DNA from: Profundibacter amoris | GTDB taxonomy: Bacteria; Pseudomonadota; Alphaproteobacteria; Rhodobacterales; Rhodobacteraceae | Direction of reading: 5' to 3' | Assembly (NCBI RefSeq): GCF_003544895.1 | Contig: NZ_CP032125.1 | Location: 186,001 to 250,000 of the forward strand | Length of the DNA: 64,000 nucleotides | Shown: positions 1 through 8,079 of the stretch, one piece after another | Layout: the number at the start of each line of letters is the position of its first letter | Position numbering within the stretch: position 1 is the stretch's first letter | The notes under the pieces: generated by a model | The model's database searches: none | What the model saw: the letters and a program-made list of their open reading frames with translations, nothing else | What the model was told of the DNA's origin: nothing | Translations under genes and position numbers: made by a program

Positions 1-815
1 TTGATCGCGTCACCGGTTCGTTCGCGGGCGCGCAACTCCAGCACCTGCCCGACAAAAACCAGGGTCACGATCACTACGGCGGCTTCGTAATAGGTGCCGA
101 CCACGCCGCCTGACTTGTATTCCTCGGGAAAGACCCCCGGAAGGAACGTGGCGACCAGTGAATAAAGATAAGCTGCCCCAACCCCCAGCGCGATCAAGGT
201 CCACATATTAGGGTTCATGGTTCTGATCGAGTTCCAGCCCCGCACGAAAAAGGGCTTGGCTGCCCACAGGATAATCGGGGTTGCCAGCACAAATTCCAGA
301 TAGACAGCGGGTTTTTCGCCGATCCATTCGCGCACCGGAAGGCCAACCAGCGGACCCATTGTCATGATGACCAAAGGCACAGCGGCGGCGGCGCTGATCC
401 ACATGCGGCGGGTGAAATCCTCAAGTTCTTCGTTCTTTTCCTCGCCGGTTGCGGTAACCGGTTCCAGCGCCATGCCACAGATCGGACAGGTGCCGGGGCC
501 TTGTTGCAGGATTTCGGGGTGCATCGGGCAGGTGTATTCAACGCTTTGACTGGCCTCGTCTTGCTTCAGCTGGTTGTTGCCGGAGGCATAGAAATACGGA
601 TCACCGTTGAACTTTCCATGGCATTTGTCGCTGCAAAAATGAAACGTTTGATCCTGCCAGATTTCCGTTGGCTTGCCCGCATCCAGAGCCACCTGCATAC
701 CGCAAACCGGATCGACAGCAACATTGTCGCCGACCGGTATTTCCATGTTTCCGTGGCTATGGTTGTGGTGGTCGTGTGCCATAGTGTTGTCTTTTGAATT
801 ATGCGCGTTTGACAT
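1..815 (-). CDS. copA: Copper-translocating P-type ATPase, N-terminal part (runs off left edge)
   Basis: This is an inner-membrane pump that exports Cu(I) using ATP. About 271 codons are visible and the gene continues past base 1. After a His-rich start there is a YHS-type motif (DPVCGMQV, then CSDKC) near residues 35-65, then a heavy-metal-binding motif (YTCPMHPE...CPICGM) near residues 85-110, then the first membrane helices with the MGPLVG and WTLIALGVGAAYLYSL stretches typical of P1B ATPases. The N terminus uses YHS plus CPMHPE modules instead of a classic HMA domain. The start at 815 follows a GAGG-like site and a CueR-type promoter. The catalytic DKTG lies outside the window, so family membership is firm but metal specificity is inferred. 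Confidence 0.85.
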   Translation of the reverse strand, partial: MSNAHNSKDNTMAHDHHNHSHGNMEIPVGDNVAVDPVCGMQVALDAGKPTEIWQDQTFHFCSDKCHGKFNGDPYFYASGNNQLKQDEASQSVEYTCPMHPEILQQGPGTCPICGMALEPVTATGEEKNEELEDFTRRMWISAAAAVPLVIMTMGPLVGLPVREWIGEKPAVYLEFVLATPIILWAAKPFFVRGWNSIRTMNPNMWTLIALGVGAAYLYSLVATFLPGVFPEEYKSGGVVGTYYEAAVVIVTLVFVGQVLELRARERTGDAI

Positions 816-846
816 TTTGATCCCTCATGGGTTGGTGCCTAATTTC

Positions 847-877
847 AATCTAATCCTTCTAGTAACTGGAAGGTCAA
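847..877 (-). promoter_or_regulatory. CueR/MerR-type promoter and operator for the copper ATPase
   Basis: Read on the minus strand, a -35 TTGACC (872-877) and a -10 TAGATT (847-852) are separated by 19 bp, the long spacer typical of MerR-family targets. Between them lies a near-perfect dyad at 855-873 (CCTTCTAGT/ACTGGAAGG, one mismatch per arm plus the centre). It closely resembles the copA-type CueR operator (CCTTCC...GGAAGG). The position 32 bp upstream of the ATPase start fits copper-induced transcription. No cueR gene is in the window. Confidence 0.82.
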
Positions 878-966
878 GGGTTGCAAGAAATATAGTGATT
901 ATTCCATTTAGTTATTATATAACAGCATGTTATGGCGTCTTCTGGCGCAATCCCTGAGCGGCATTG

Positions 967-1674
967 TTAAGGGGCATCACCCGTTTCGGCCGCAAAGGTA
1001 TCGGATCGTTTCCTTTTGCCTTGCCGTATTGCCCAAAGAATTGACGTACTGGTCATGATCCCCAATCCCAAGGCAATCCAGGCGGCATTGCCGAGTTTCC
1101 CATTCGCCATCTCGCCCCCGAAATGTGCCAACAAGAAACTGGCCGGAATGATCCCTGCGAGTGTTGCCAAAGCGAAACGCCAGAACGCCAGATTGCTTAG
1201 GCCGGCTGCATAACTGACCAGATCAAACGAAACGAAAGGCATCAGCCGGCTGGCAAAAACCGCCCACATCAAGACACCCTGTGATCCAAGTAGCTTTATT
1301 GGCGACAGTTTGTCTCCCAACCACTTGCGAATTGTGTTTCGCCCCAGTTTTCGGGCCAGACCGAAGGCAATCAATGCACCTGCTTCGGCCCCGATGACGA
1401 CATACACAGCCCCCAGATAGTGACCGTATGTTGCCCCCGCTGCCAGCGCGATCGGGGCACTGGGAATTGGGCTGAAAACAACCGCCGCCAGCATCAGGGT
1501 AACGATCAGAACCGGCCCCCAAATGCCTGCCTGCCGGGTCATCAGGGTGATTTTATCCTGATTTATCCACCCGAACAGGTCTGCCGCCCAATCCGGGAAA
1601 AACAGAACTGCCGCCGCAATACCTATTGCGGCGGCAATCAATAGCGCAAGGCGCCAGTGGCGCAGAGCATTCAT
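967..1674 (-). CDS. TVP38/TMEM64 family membrane protein (VTT domain)
   Basis: A 235-aa inner-membrane protein of the TVP38/DedA-like VTT family. An N-terminal helix (about residues 9-26) is followed by the domain at about 60-200 with hydrophobic segments and the conserved SPIPSAPIALAAGATYG and FGLARKLGR regions, then a last helix near 195-215 and a basic tail. Family members are proposed lipid scramblases or membrane-homeostasis proteins; in bacterial metal islands they are often found beside mercury or copper genes, but a substrate is not established. Its ATG directly abuts the stop of the upstream DUF302 gene, so the two are co-transcribed. Confidence 0.8.
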   Translation of the reverse strand: MNALRHWRLALLIAAAIGIAAAVLFFPDWAADLFGWINQDKITLMTRQAGIWGPVLIVTLMLAAVVFSPIPSAPIALAAGATYGHYLGAVYVVIGAEAGALIAFGLARKLGRNTIRKWLGDKLSPIKLLGSQGVLMWAVFASRLMPFVSFDLVSYAAGLSNLAFWRFALATLAGIIPASFLLAHFGGEMANGKLGNAAWIALGLGIMTSTSILWAIRQGKRKRSDTFAAETGDAP

Positions 1675-2061
1675 TTACACAGCGTCAACAGCTTCGGCCA
1701 GCAGATCGCGAACCTCGCCTGCGACCGATTTCAACTCGTCGTTGCCGATCGCCTGCATCGAGGCCACCGGATCAATCGCACTGACCTCGATACCGCCGTC
1801 CACCTGACGCAGGATCACGTTGCAGGGCAACATCGCCCCGACCCGCGGCTCAATCCCGATGGCTTGATAGGCCATCTTCGGATTGCAAGCCCCGAGGATA
1901 CGGTAAGGCTCCATATCCACGTCGATCTTTTTCTTCATCGTTGCCTTGACGTCGATCTCGGTCAGAACGCCGAACCCTTTTTCCGTCAAAGCGGCGCGGA
2001 CGCGGGTATCGACGGCGTCAATATCGGTGTCCTTGATCAAGCGGTTGATTGTATATGTCAT
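1675..2061 (-). CDS. DUF302 domain protein
   Basis: A 128-aa soluble protein without a signal peptide. It carries the DUF302 signature, with the central PYRILGACNPKMAY stretch (about residues 50-65) and a following PCNVILRQ strand. The biochemical role of DUF302 is unknown; the domain recurs in metal-resistance and sulfur-oxidation neighbourhoods. It lies between a small Met/Gly membrane peptide gene upstream and the TVP38 gene downstream, with no gap to the latter, in the leftward metal-stress operon. Confidence 0.8.
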   Translation of the reverse strand: MTYTINRLIKDTDIDAVDTRVRAALTEKGFGVLTEIDVKATMKKKIDVDMEPYRILGACNPKMAYQAIGIEPRVGAMLPCNVILRQVDGGIEVSAIDPVASMQAIGNDELKSVAGEVRDLLAEAVDAV

Positions 2062-2080
2062 TTCCGGTTTCCTTTAGCCG

Positions 2081-2218
2081 TCAGTTGCGGATGTATTTCA
2101 GCAGGGCGATGATCCCCAGAACAAAGACAGCGACAACCAGCAGCATTCCAATGCCGCCCAGTCCCATGCCCCATCCCATGCCATAACCCATGCCGGTTTC
2201 AAGTTGATTTCCCATCAT
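2081..2218 (-). CDS. 45-aa Gly/Met-rich single-helix membrane peptide
   Basis: A short gene of 45 codons. The N-terminal half is a GxGxGM repeat (GMGYGMGWGMGLGG), followed by a strongly hydrophobic helix (about residues 23-41) and a basic end (KYIRN). A good ribosome site (AAAGGAGT) lies 6-9 bases before the ATG at 2218; a second ATG follows directly at 2215. It sits between the EF-hand and DUF302 genes on the same strand. The composition suggests a small inner-membrane peptide, perhaps contacting copper through methionines, but there is no functional assignment. Confidence 0.65.
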   Translation of the reverse strand: MMGNQLETGMGYGMGWGMGLGGIGMLLVVAVFVLGIIALLKYIRN

Positions 2219-2257
2219 TTTGGTACTCCTTTGTTTGTCAGGTTCAGGGCTGTGCCC

Positions 2258-2878
2258 CTAGTTATCCTGATTTTGCATCATGTTGCCGTTCCCGGCCCCC
2301 ATGCCCATGCCACCACCGGCCCCCATTGCGGCCTGACGTTTCGCCATCATTTTGGCCATACGATCGGCGGGGGCGGCCATTTCATCGGCTGTCACCATTC
2401 CATCGCCATCGCTGTCCAGCATCTGGAAACGATCAACCATCTTTTCACGGATCGCGGCGCTGTGCAGGGCTTCGAATTCTTCAATGGAAAGGGTGCCGTC
2501 GCCATTGGCGTCAAAATCCTTCAGCTTGGCGTCCAGACCGGCGCGCATTTCGTCAGGGGAAACGGTTCCGTCACCGTCGGCATCCATGCCTTTCATATAG
2601 CCCATGCCGCCCATTTTTCCACCGCCCATCATGCCGCCGCCCATCATACCCTGGCCGCCGCCCATCATCTGGCTGTGCATTTTCATCATCATTTGCTTCA
2701 TACCCTGATGACCTTGCTGGCCACCCATCATACCACCCTGGTTTCCCATCATGGCACCTTGTTGGGTTTTGCCGGTTTGCTGGCCATGGTCGCTTCCGGC
2801 AAACAGAGGTGTCGAGATCGCGGCCCCCATTGCAATTGCGGTGACAAGACCAAGAGAAAGAGCTGTATTGCGTTTCAT
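2258..2878 (-). CDS. Secreted Met-rich EF-hand protein
   Basis: A 206-aa exported protein with a cleavable signal peptide (about residues 1-27, ending LFAG). Residues 40-95 are exceptionally rich in Met, Gly, His and Gln (repeated MMGG and GGM units), a composition seen in periplasmic copper-binding proteins. Three EF-hand loops follow: DADGDGTVSPDE, DANGDGTLSIEE and DSDGDGMVTADE, each with the canonical Asp/Gly/acidic calcium pattern. A second Met/Gly patch forms the C terminus. It is divergent from the response regulator gene at 3056 and shares its control region. A periplasmic metal buffer or chaperone role is inferred. Confidence 0.75.
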   Translation of the reverse strand: MKRNTALSLGLVTAIAMGAAISTPLFAGSDHGQQTGKTQQGAMMGNQGGMMGGQQGHQGMKQMMMKMHSQMMGGGQGMMGGGMMGGGKMGGMGYMKGMDADGDGTVSPDEMRAGLDAKLKDFDANGDGTLSIEEFEALHSAAIREKMVDRFQMLDSDGDGMVTADEMAAPADRMAKMMAKRQAAMGAGGGMGMGAGNGNMMQNQDN

Positions 2879-2926
2879 GACATTACCTCGTGTGTTTCAT
2901 GTTTCGATAACATCTATCTGGGGGGT

Positions 2927-3025
2927 GTTTGTCGCAGGACTATGCCAGCTTACAGGTGGAATTGTATCACTGTGTCGCAAGCGCAAACTCTGCTACAAAC
3001 GGATACACTTTTCCCTGCGACAAAC
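2927..3025. promoter_or_regulatory. Divergent control region with repeated TGTCGCA sites
   Basis: The region between the EF-hand gene and the response regulator holds a 12-bp inverted pair, GTTTGTCGCAGG (2927-2938) and CCTGCGACAAAC (3014-3025), plus a third TGTCGCA at 2973-2979. The flanking genes are transcribed away from this region and one encodes an OmpR-type regulator, so these are plausible binding sites for that regulator controlling both directions. The repeats are seen; the binding is inferred. Confidence 0.5.
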
Positions 3026-3055
3026 AGGGCAAAGCCGCGCTAAACGGAAAACACC

Positions 3056-3790
3056 ATGAATGAAACGACACATATTTTGCCCCATATCCTGATTGTTGAC
3101 GATCACAGGGAAATCCGCGATGCCGTTATGCGCTATCTGGAAAAGAACGGCTTTCGTGCAACCGTTGCGCAGGATGCGGTTGAAATGGATGCCAAACTGG
3201 CGCGCGGGCGGTTTGATCTGATCGTGCTGGACGTGATGATGCCCGGCGAGGACGGCCTGTCCGTCTGTCGCAGGCTAAGCGCCGAGGGGCGCACCCCCAT
3301 TCTGATGCTGACCGCGCTGGGCGAGGAAACAGACCGTATCATCGGGCTGGAAATCGGGGCGGATGATTACCTGCCCAAACCCTTCAACCCGCGTGAATTG
3401 CTGGCACGGATCAAGGCCATTCTGCGCCGCCGTGAACGGTCCGAGCCATCGGCAGGGGCTTTGTCCGGCCATCGGGTGCAGTTTGGCGATTGGGTGCTGG
3501 ATACCGACCGGCGGGTGCTTACCCGGGTGGATGGCAGCGACGAAACCGCGCTGACCACCGCCGAATTCAAACTGCTGACCGTATTGCTGGAACGCCCGCG
3601 CTTTGTGTTGTCGCGGGACCAGTTGCTGGACCTGACATCGGGGCGCACTGCACAGGTGTTTGACCGCACCATCGACAATCAGGTCAGCCGGTTGCGCCGG
3701 AAAATCGAAACCGATCCGGGCAAACCCAAGATCATCACCACCGTGCGTGGCGGCGGTTATTGCCTTGCCACAGATGTAAAGAATCTTTGA
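3056..3790 (+). CDS. OmpR-family two-component response regulator
   Basis: A 244-aa transcription regulator. The receiver domain (about residues 10-122) has the acidic pair DD15-16, the phospho-acceptor Asp59 in LDVMMPGEDG, a Thr in MLTALG and the conserved Lys in YLPKPFNPREL. The C-terminal winged helix (about 145-240) ends in the typical RLRRKIE and TVRGGGYCL segments. It overlaps the kinase gene by ATGA at 3790, so the pair is co-translated. Located among copper-handling genes, it probably senses metal or envelope stress (CopR/CusR-like role), which is an inference from context. Confidence 0.88.
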   Translation: MNETTHILPHILIVDDHREIRDAVMRYLEKNGFRATVAQDAVEMDAKLARGRFDLIVLDVMMPGEDGLSVCRRLSAEGRTPILMLTALGEETDRIIGLEIGADDYLPKPFNPRELLARIKAILRRRERSEPSAGALSGHRVQFGDWVLDTDRRVLTRVDGSDETALTTAEFKLLTVLLERPRFVLSRDQLLDLTSGRTAQVFDRTIDNQVSRLRRKIETDPGKPKIITTVRGGGYCLATDVKNL

Positions 3791-5196
3791 TGCGCCGGCT
3801 GCTCCCCAAATCCCTGCGCGGGCAACTTGTGCTGGTGATCCTTGCCACCTTTGTAGTGGTCCAGATCATTAACCTGTGGCTTTTCGTCGATGAACGCCGC
3901 CTTGCGGTTCGCGCCGCCCTCGGGCTCGAGGCGGCAGGCCGCGCCGCCAATGTTGTGCGCCTGATCGAGGCCGCGCCGGCAGATCTGCGACCGGACATTC
4001 TGCGCGCGGCGGATTCTCCACTGGTGCGGTTTTCACTGTCCGATACCCCGTCGGTTGATCACCTGAACCATGATATGGGCGGTGTAATCCAGTCACGCAT
4101 TCGCAGTTTTCTGGATGATGCGGATGCCCACGAAATCAGGGTGGAACTGCATCAGACCGGCCCCGTTTCGGTGATGGAAAAAGTGGCGCCTGAAATGGTG
4201 CGGATGCACGAACAGATGATGGGGCTTGATCTGGCCTCGGTGGAAATGCAACTGGCCATCGCGTTGCGTGACGGGCAATGGCTGAACGTCTCTACACGGT
4301 TCCACCGCCCGCCAATCCAATGGCCCTGGATATCGACCCTCAGCTATGCGCTGGCCACGCTGATCATCATGGCAACGGTCTGGGTGGCACTTAGCCGGCT
4401 GACCGGCCCGTTGCGCAAACTGGCCACTGCCGCCGAAAGTCTGGGCCGCGGTGAAACAGTGCCCGAACTGCCGGTGCAAGGCCCCGAGGAACTGCGCCGC
4501 CTGACCACCGCCTTCAACGAGATGCAGGGCAGATTGACCCGCTTTGTGTCTGAACGCACCCGCCTGCTGGCAGCCCTTGGCCATGACCTGCGCTCGCCGC
4601 TGACGGCACTTCGGGTGCGTGCGGAAATGGTCGATGATGACGAAACCCGCGAACGGCTGGTCGCGATCATCGAGGAAATGCAGGAGATGGTCGAATCCAC
4701 CTTGTCATTCGCGCGCGGTATGGTCACGGCCGAGGAAACCCGGACTGTCGGAGTGCCCGATTTCCTGACCGAACTGGTGGCGGATATTTCCGATGTCGGG
4801 GGGGATGCCACCTTGCAGGATGTCGCCCCGATGCGGGTTCGCATCAAACCTGTCGCGATGCGCCGCGCGCTGCGCAATGTGATCGAAAACGCCATCCGCT
4901 ATGGCGGCGGTGCCAGTGTCGCGGCCATGCGCGATGGCAACAACGTCATGATCACCGTTTCCGATCATGGAACCGGCATCCCCCATGACGATCTGGAGCG
5001 GGTGTTCGACCCGTTCGTGCGGGTGGAAAAATCGCGAAATCTTGAAACCGGCGGCACCGGTCTGGGGCTGTCGATTGCCCGCACGGTTATTCAGGCGCAC
5101 GGCGGGGATATCACGCTGTCCAACCGGCCCGAAGGTGGCTTGCTAGTGGAAATTATCCTGCCTTTGGGCAGCGAAGATATGGAACCGCAAAGTTGA
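3790..5196 (+). CDS. Sensor histidine kinase, partner of the OmpR-type regulator
   Basis: A 468-aa membrane kinase. It has an N-terminal helix (about residues 12-30), a periplasmic sensor region of about 150 residues, a second helix (about 180-200), a HAMP linker, a HisKA box LGHDLRSPLTAL with His265, and a HATPase domain with N box (NVIENAIRYG), DHGTGIP and GTGLGLSIA. The ATG at 3790 overlaps the regulator stop; a longer reading starting at 3760 lies wholly inside the regulator and is less likely. The periplasmic part includes Met/His residues (MVRMHEQMMG) that could contact metal. The signal is unknown. Confidence 0.88.
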   Translation: MRRLLPKSLRGQLVLVILATFVVVQIINLWLFVDERRLAVRAALGLEAAGRAANVVRLIEAAPADLRPDILRAADSPLVRFSLSDTPSVDHLNHDMGGVIQSRIRSFLDDADAHEIRVELHQTGPVSVMEKVAPEMVRMHEQMMGLDLASVEMQLAIALRDGQWLNVSTRFHRPPIQWPWISTLSYALATLIIMATVWVALSRLTGPLRKLATAAESLGRGETVPELPVQGPEELRRLTTAFNEMQGRLTRFVSERTRLLAALGHDLRSPLTALRVRAEMVDDDETRERLVAIIEEMQEMVESTLSFARGMVTAEETRTVGVPDFLTELVADISDVGGDATLQDVAPMRVRIKPVAMRRALRNVIENAIRYGGGASVAAMRDGNNVMITVSDHGTGIPHDDLERVFDPFVRVEKSRNLETGGTGLGLSIARTVIQAHGGDITLSNRPEGGLLVEIILPLGSEDMEPQS

Positions 5197-5245
5197 TGAC
5201 TTCTGAACCTCTGACAAACAGTCATTGAAAACAAAGGAAAACGGC

Positions 5246-5791
5246 ATGAAACAGCAAATTACAATCACTTTGGCATTCGTATTGGGAATGACAGCACACA
5301 CCGCTTTTGCACAAGATAACGCGGAAATCAGCGACCATATGTCAAGATCCGGATTCGTTCTGGAAAACGGCCTTCAGATTCCGGCATTCGACCCCGCTAA
5401 GGGGCGTAAACTGTTTGCCTCGAAGGGCTGTGTCGTCTGCCATTCCGTAAACGGCATCGGCGGCGAAGATGCGCCCGAATTCGCGGCGGAATATATGGAT
5501 GACCCGATGAACGCCTTTGATTTTGCCGCAAAAATGTGGCGCGGCGCACCGGCGATGATTGCCATGCAAGAGGATGAAATGGGCGGGCAAATCGAACTGA
5601 CCGGCGACGAGCTGGCGGCGATCATTGCCTTTGTCCATGACACGGACGAACAGGCGAAATTCTCGCAGGCCGACATCCCCCACGACATAGAAGAAATGAT
5701 GCACGGCGGCGGCGATCACGGAATGGAACCGGAAGCCGAAGTTCATCAAGAAGATGCCGGAGATACAGGGCATTCCGAAGGGAATAACTGA
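5246..5791 (+). CDS. Periplasmic c-type cytochrome with His/Met-rich tail
   Basis: A 181-aa exported monohaem cytochrome. The signal peptide spans about residues 1-22 (ending AFA). The haem motif is CVVCH with Cys62, Cys65 and His66; Met residues near MIAMQEDEMGG could supply the axial ligand. The end (HGGGDHGMEPEAEVHQ) is rich in His, Met and acidic residues and may bind metal. The start at 5246 follows AAAGGAAAA; an in-frame ATG 21 bases earlier lacks a good site. It lies between the two-component pair and the multicopper oxidase, suggesting it carries electrons in the same copper-related system. Confidence 0.8.
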   Translation: MKQQITITLAFVLGMTAHTAFAQDNAEISDHMSRSGFVLENGLQIPAFDPAKGRKLFASKGCVVCHSVNGIGGEDAPEFAAEYMDDPMNAFDFAAKMWRGAPAMIAMQEDEMGGQIELTGDELAAIIAFVHDTDEQAKFSQADIPHDIEEMMHGGGDHGMEPEAEVHQEDAGDTGHSEGNN

Positions 5792-5833
5792 CCCGCAATT
5801 CCACTGCCGATCAACCACCGGAAGGCCCATGCA

Positions 5834-7210
5834 ATGCACAACATAACCAGACGACAATTCTTCGCCGGTGTTTCGGCGCTTGCCCTGATGCCCAATATCG
5901 CAAGGGCCACAGAAATCCGCGAACTGCGGGCCGGGACGGCAAAGGTGCAGGTCGCGCCGGCTGAATACCCGCAGACCGATGTCTGGGCGTTTGATGGCGC
6001 CGTGCCTGGCACAATGATCCGGGTCGGGCAGGGCGCGCGGGTGCAGCGCCGGTTGGTGAATGCGCTAAAGCAGGATACAGCGGTGCATTGGCACGGCTTG
6101 CGGATTGACAACGCAATGGATGGTGTGCCGGGGTTGACGCAGGATGCGGTGAAACCTGATGGTGATTTCCTCTATGATTTCACCGTGCCGGATGCGGGCA
6201 CCTATTGGTATCATTCGCACAACCAGTCAACCGAACAGGTCGCGCGCGGGCTGTATGGCGTGCTGATTGTGGACGAACCAAACGCCCCCGAGGTGGACCA
6301 CGACATCGTGGTTTTGATGGACGACTGGCGGCTGACCCAACAGGCACAAATCGCGGATGATTTCGGCCAGATACATGACTGGTCCCACGGTGGCCGTCTG
6401 GGCAATTATATCCATGCCCGCCTGTTTCCCGACGTGCCGGAGGTGCAGAAAAACCAGCGGTTGCGCCTTCGGTTTGTCAATACGGCGACAGACCGGATCA
6501 TGCAATTCGGGATGCGGGGAATGACCGGCCATGTCGTTGCGCTGGACGGGATGCCGCTGCAACAGCCGATGAAGGCGGAAACGATGGTGCTGGCACCGGC
6601 GCAGCGGGTGGATTTCATTGTCGATATCACGGGTGATGTGGGCGAAAAGGCGCAGTTTCTGATTCAGGATCGGGATCAGGTTTTCATCCTGTCGGAAATC
6701 CCGATTGCCGGCCAGCAGTCAGTCAACCCGCGCGATCAGGTCGCCGCACTCCCCCCCAACCCGATTGCCTATCTTACCGACGTATCCACCGCGCGCGTGG
6801 CAGAGCTGCGCATGACGGGTGGCGCGATGGGCGGCTTGCGAAAGGCCGTTTATAACGGGCAGGAAATGGACGCCAATGAATTGATTGAAAACGGGCAAAT
6901 CTGGGCCTTTAACGGGGTGGCCGGAATGCCCGGGGAACCATTGGCCGTGGTAGGCAAAGGCGAAACCCTGCGCATCCCCATTGTCAATGACACTGTTTTC
7001 CCGCATGCCATGCACATTCACGGCAACCATTTTCAAGAGGTCCGCAAAGACGGCACTTTGGGGCCGCTGCGGGATACAATTCTGGTGCAGCCAAACGAAA
7101 CCCGGGAAATTGCCTTTATCGGTGAAAACCCGGGCGAATGGCTGTTCCACTGCCACATGTTGTCCCATCAGGCCGCCGGAATGCGAACATGGGTGCGGGT
7201 CGAGGCATGA
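5834..7210 (+). CDS. Tat-exported multicopper oxidase
   Basis: A 458-aa periplasmic laccase-type oxidase. The N terminus has a Tat-like signal (TRRQFF then a hydrophobic stretch ending IARA). All four copper motifs are present: HWHG near residue 75, WYHSHN near 125, PHAMHIHGNHF near 395 and HCHMLSHQAAGM near 447, giving type 1, 2 and 3 copper ligands with a Met axial residue. Members oxidise Cu(I) or organic reductants and reduce oxygen to water; a cuprous-oxidase role is inferred from the copper-island setting. Its stop overlaps the ATG of a cytochrome c gene, and another cytochrome c gene precedes it. Confidence 0.88.
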   Translation: MHNITRRQFFAGVSALALMPNIARATEIRELRAGTAKVQVAPAEYPQTDVWAFDGAVPGTMIRVGQGARVQRRLVNALKQDTAVHWHGLRIDNAMDGVPGLTQDAVKPDGDFLYDFTVPDAGTYWYHSHNQSTEQVARGLYGVLIVDEPNAPEVDHDIVVLMDDWRLTQQAQIADDFGQIHDWSHGGRLGNYIHARLFPDVPEVQKNQRLRLRFVNTATDRIMQFGMRGMTGHVVALDGMPLQQPMKAETMVLAPAQRVDFIVDITGDVGEKAQFLIQDRDQVFILSEIPIAGQQSVNPRDQVAALPPNPIAYLTDVSTARVAELRMTGGAMGGLRKAVYNGQEMDANELIENGQIWAFNGVAGMPGEPLAVVGKGETLRIPIVNDTVFPHAMHIHGNHFQEVRKDGTLGPLRDTILVQPNETREIAFIGENPGEWLFHCHMLSHQAAGMRTWVRVEA

Positions 7211-7665
7211 AAATCGGGCAGATATCATTGTTTGTGCTGCCAGCCGTTGCGCTGGTGGCAGGGGGGTGGTCGCTGCTTGCCAGTCGCCAGCCGCAGGATG
7301 TCCGGTTGGGGCAGCAACTGTATCAGGAAAACTGCGCCTCTTGTCACGGGGCCAATCTGGAGGGGCAGGCGAACTGGAAAAGTCCCGATGAAAACGGCGT
7401 TCTGCCCGCCCCGCCGCATGACGAAACCGGCCACACATGGCATCACGGGGACAGGTTGTTGTTCGAATACATCAAACTGGGGGGTGCCGCTGCGCTGAAA
7501 AAGGCCGGTATAGATGATTTCAACAGCGGGATGCCCGGTTTCGGCGATGTGCTTTCGGATCAGGAAATCACGCAAACACTGGCATATATTAAATCAACAT
7601 GGCCGGAAAAACTGCAATCCCTGCAAATGCAATCGACCGAATCCGAAGCCCAAAGTGGCGGATGA
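7207..7665 (+). CDS. Membrane-anchored or exported cytochrome c
   Basis: A 152-aa monohaem cytochrome with an uncleaved or cleavable N-terminal helix (about residues 5-23) and haem motif CASCHG near residue 43. The downstream part has a likely Met ligand in SGMPGFGDVLS and the LAYIKSTWP helix typical of class I cytochromes. The ATG at 7207 overlaps the oxidase stop (ATGA), so it is translationally coupled to the multicopper oxidase. It is the last gene of the rightward copper operon and may exchange electrons with the oxidase. Confidence 0.82.
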   Translation: MKIGQISLFVLPAVALVAGGWSLLASRQPQDVRLGQQLYQENCASCHGANLEGQANWKSPDENGVLPAPPHDETGHTWHHGDRLLFEYIKLGGAAALKKAGIDDFNSGMPGFGDVLSDQEITQTLAYIKSTWPEKLQSLQMQSTESEAQSGG

Positions 7666-7789
7666 CCTGACGGAAACCGTTAACTTTTGTTGAAAATTGT
7701 CAATTTCCCGCTAGGCTTGCTGCATCTGCGGCGTTCGGGGCCGCGTTGTAGACATGTATTGATTGGCTCCGTTTGGGAGGATTGAGTAA

Positions 7790-8071
7790 ATGATGGAATT
7801 GATTATTGGCCTGCTATCGGGCGCTGTTGGTGGCAATGTTGCTGGCGGATTGATGAAAAACCTTAGCCTTGGAACCCTTGGCAATACGATTGCCGGTGTT
7901 GTTGGCGGCGGTCTGGGCGCCAAGATTTTGGGGATGCTTGGTGCCGGTGGAATGGCGGCCGGCGGCGGCATGGATGTCGGCGCGATTGTCGGACAGGTTG
8001 CCTCGGGCGGTGTTGGCGGCGGTGTGCTGCTGGCCGTTGTCGGCATGGTCAAAAAGATGATGGCCAAGTAA
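7790..8071 (+). CDS. 93-aa glycine-rich membrane protein of unknown function
   Basis: A small protein composed almost entirely of Gly, Ala, Val, Leu and Met with two or three hydrophobic stretches and glycine-zipper spacing (GAVGGNVAGG, GVVGGGLGAK, GGVGGGVLLAVVG), ending in KKMMAK. It has no recognised enzymatic motif. A strong ribosome site (GGGAGG) precedes the ATG. It is a single-gene unit with its own upstream region (7666-7789) and a strong hairpin downstream. It may be an inner-membrane structural or stress protein; no function can be assigned. Confidence 0.7.
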   Translation: MMELIIGLLSGAVGGNVAGGLMKNLSLGTLGNTIAGVVGGGLGAKILGMLGAGGMAAGGGMDVGAIVGQVASGGVGGGVLLAVVGMVKKMMAK

Positions 8072-8079
8072 CAGAATTG

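Noticed and set aside
2204-3043. A His-rich 279-codon plus-strand open frame
   Set aside because: It is the mirror of the Met/Gly-rich EF-hand gene (ATG repeats read as CAT). The minus-strand gene has a signal peptide and three EF hands, so this frame is a shadow.
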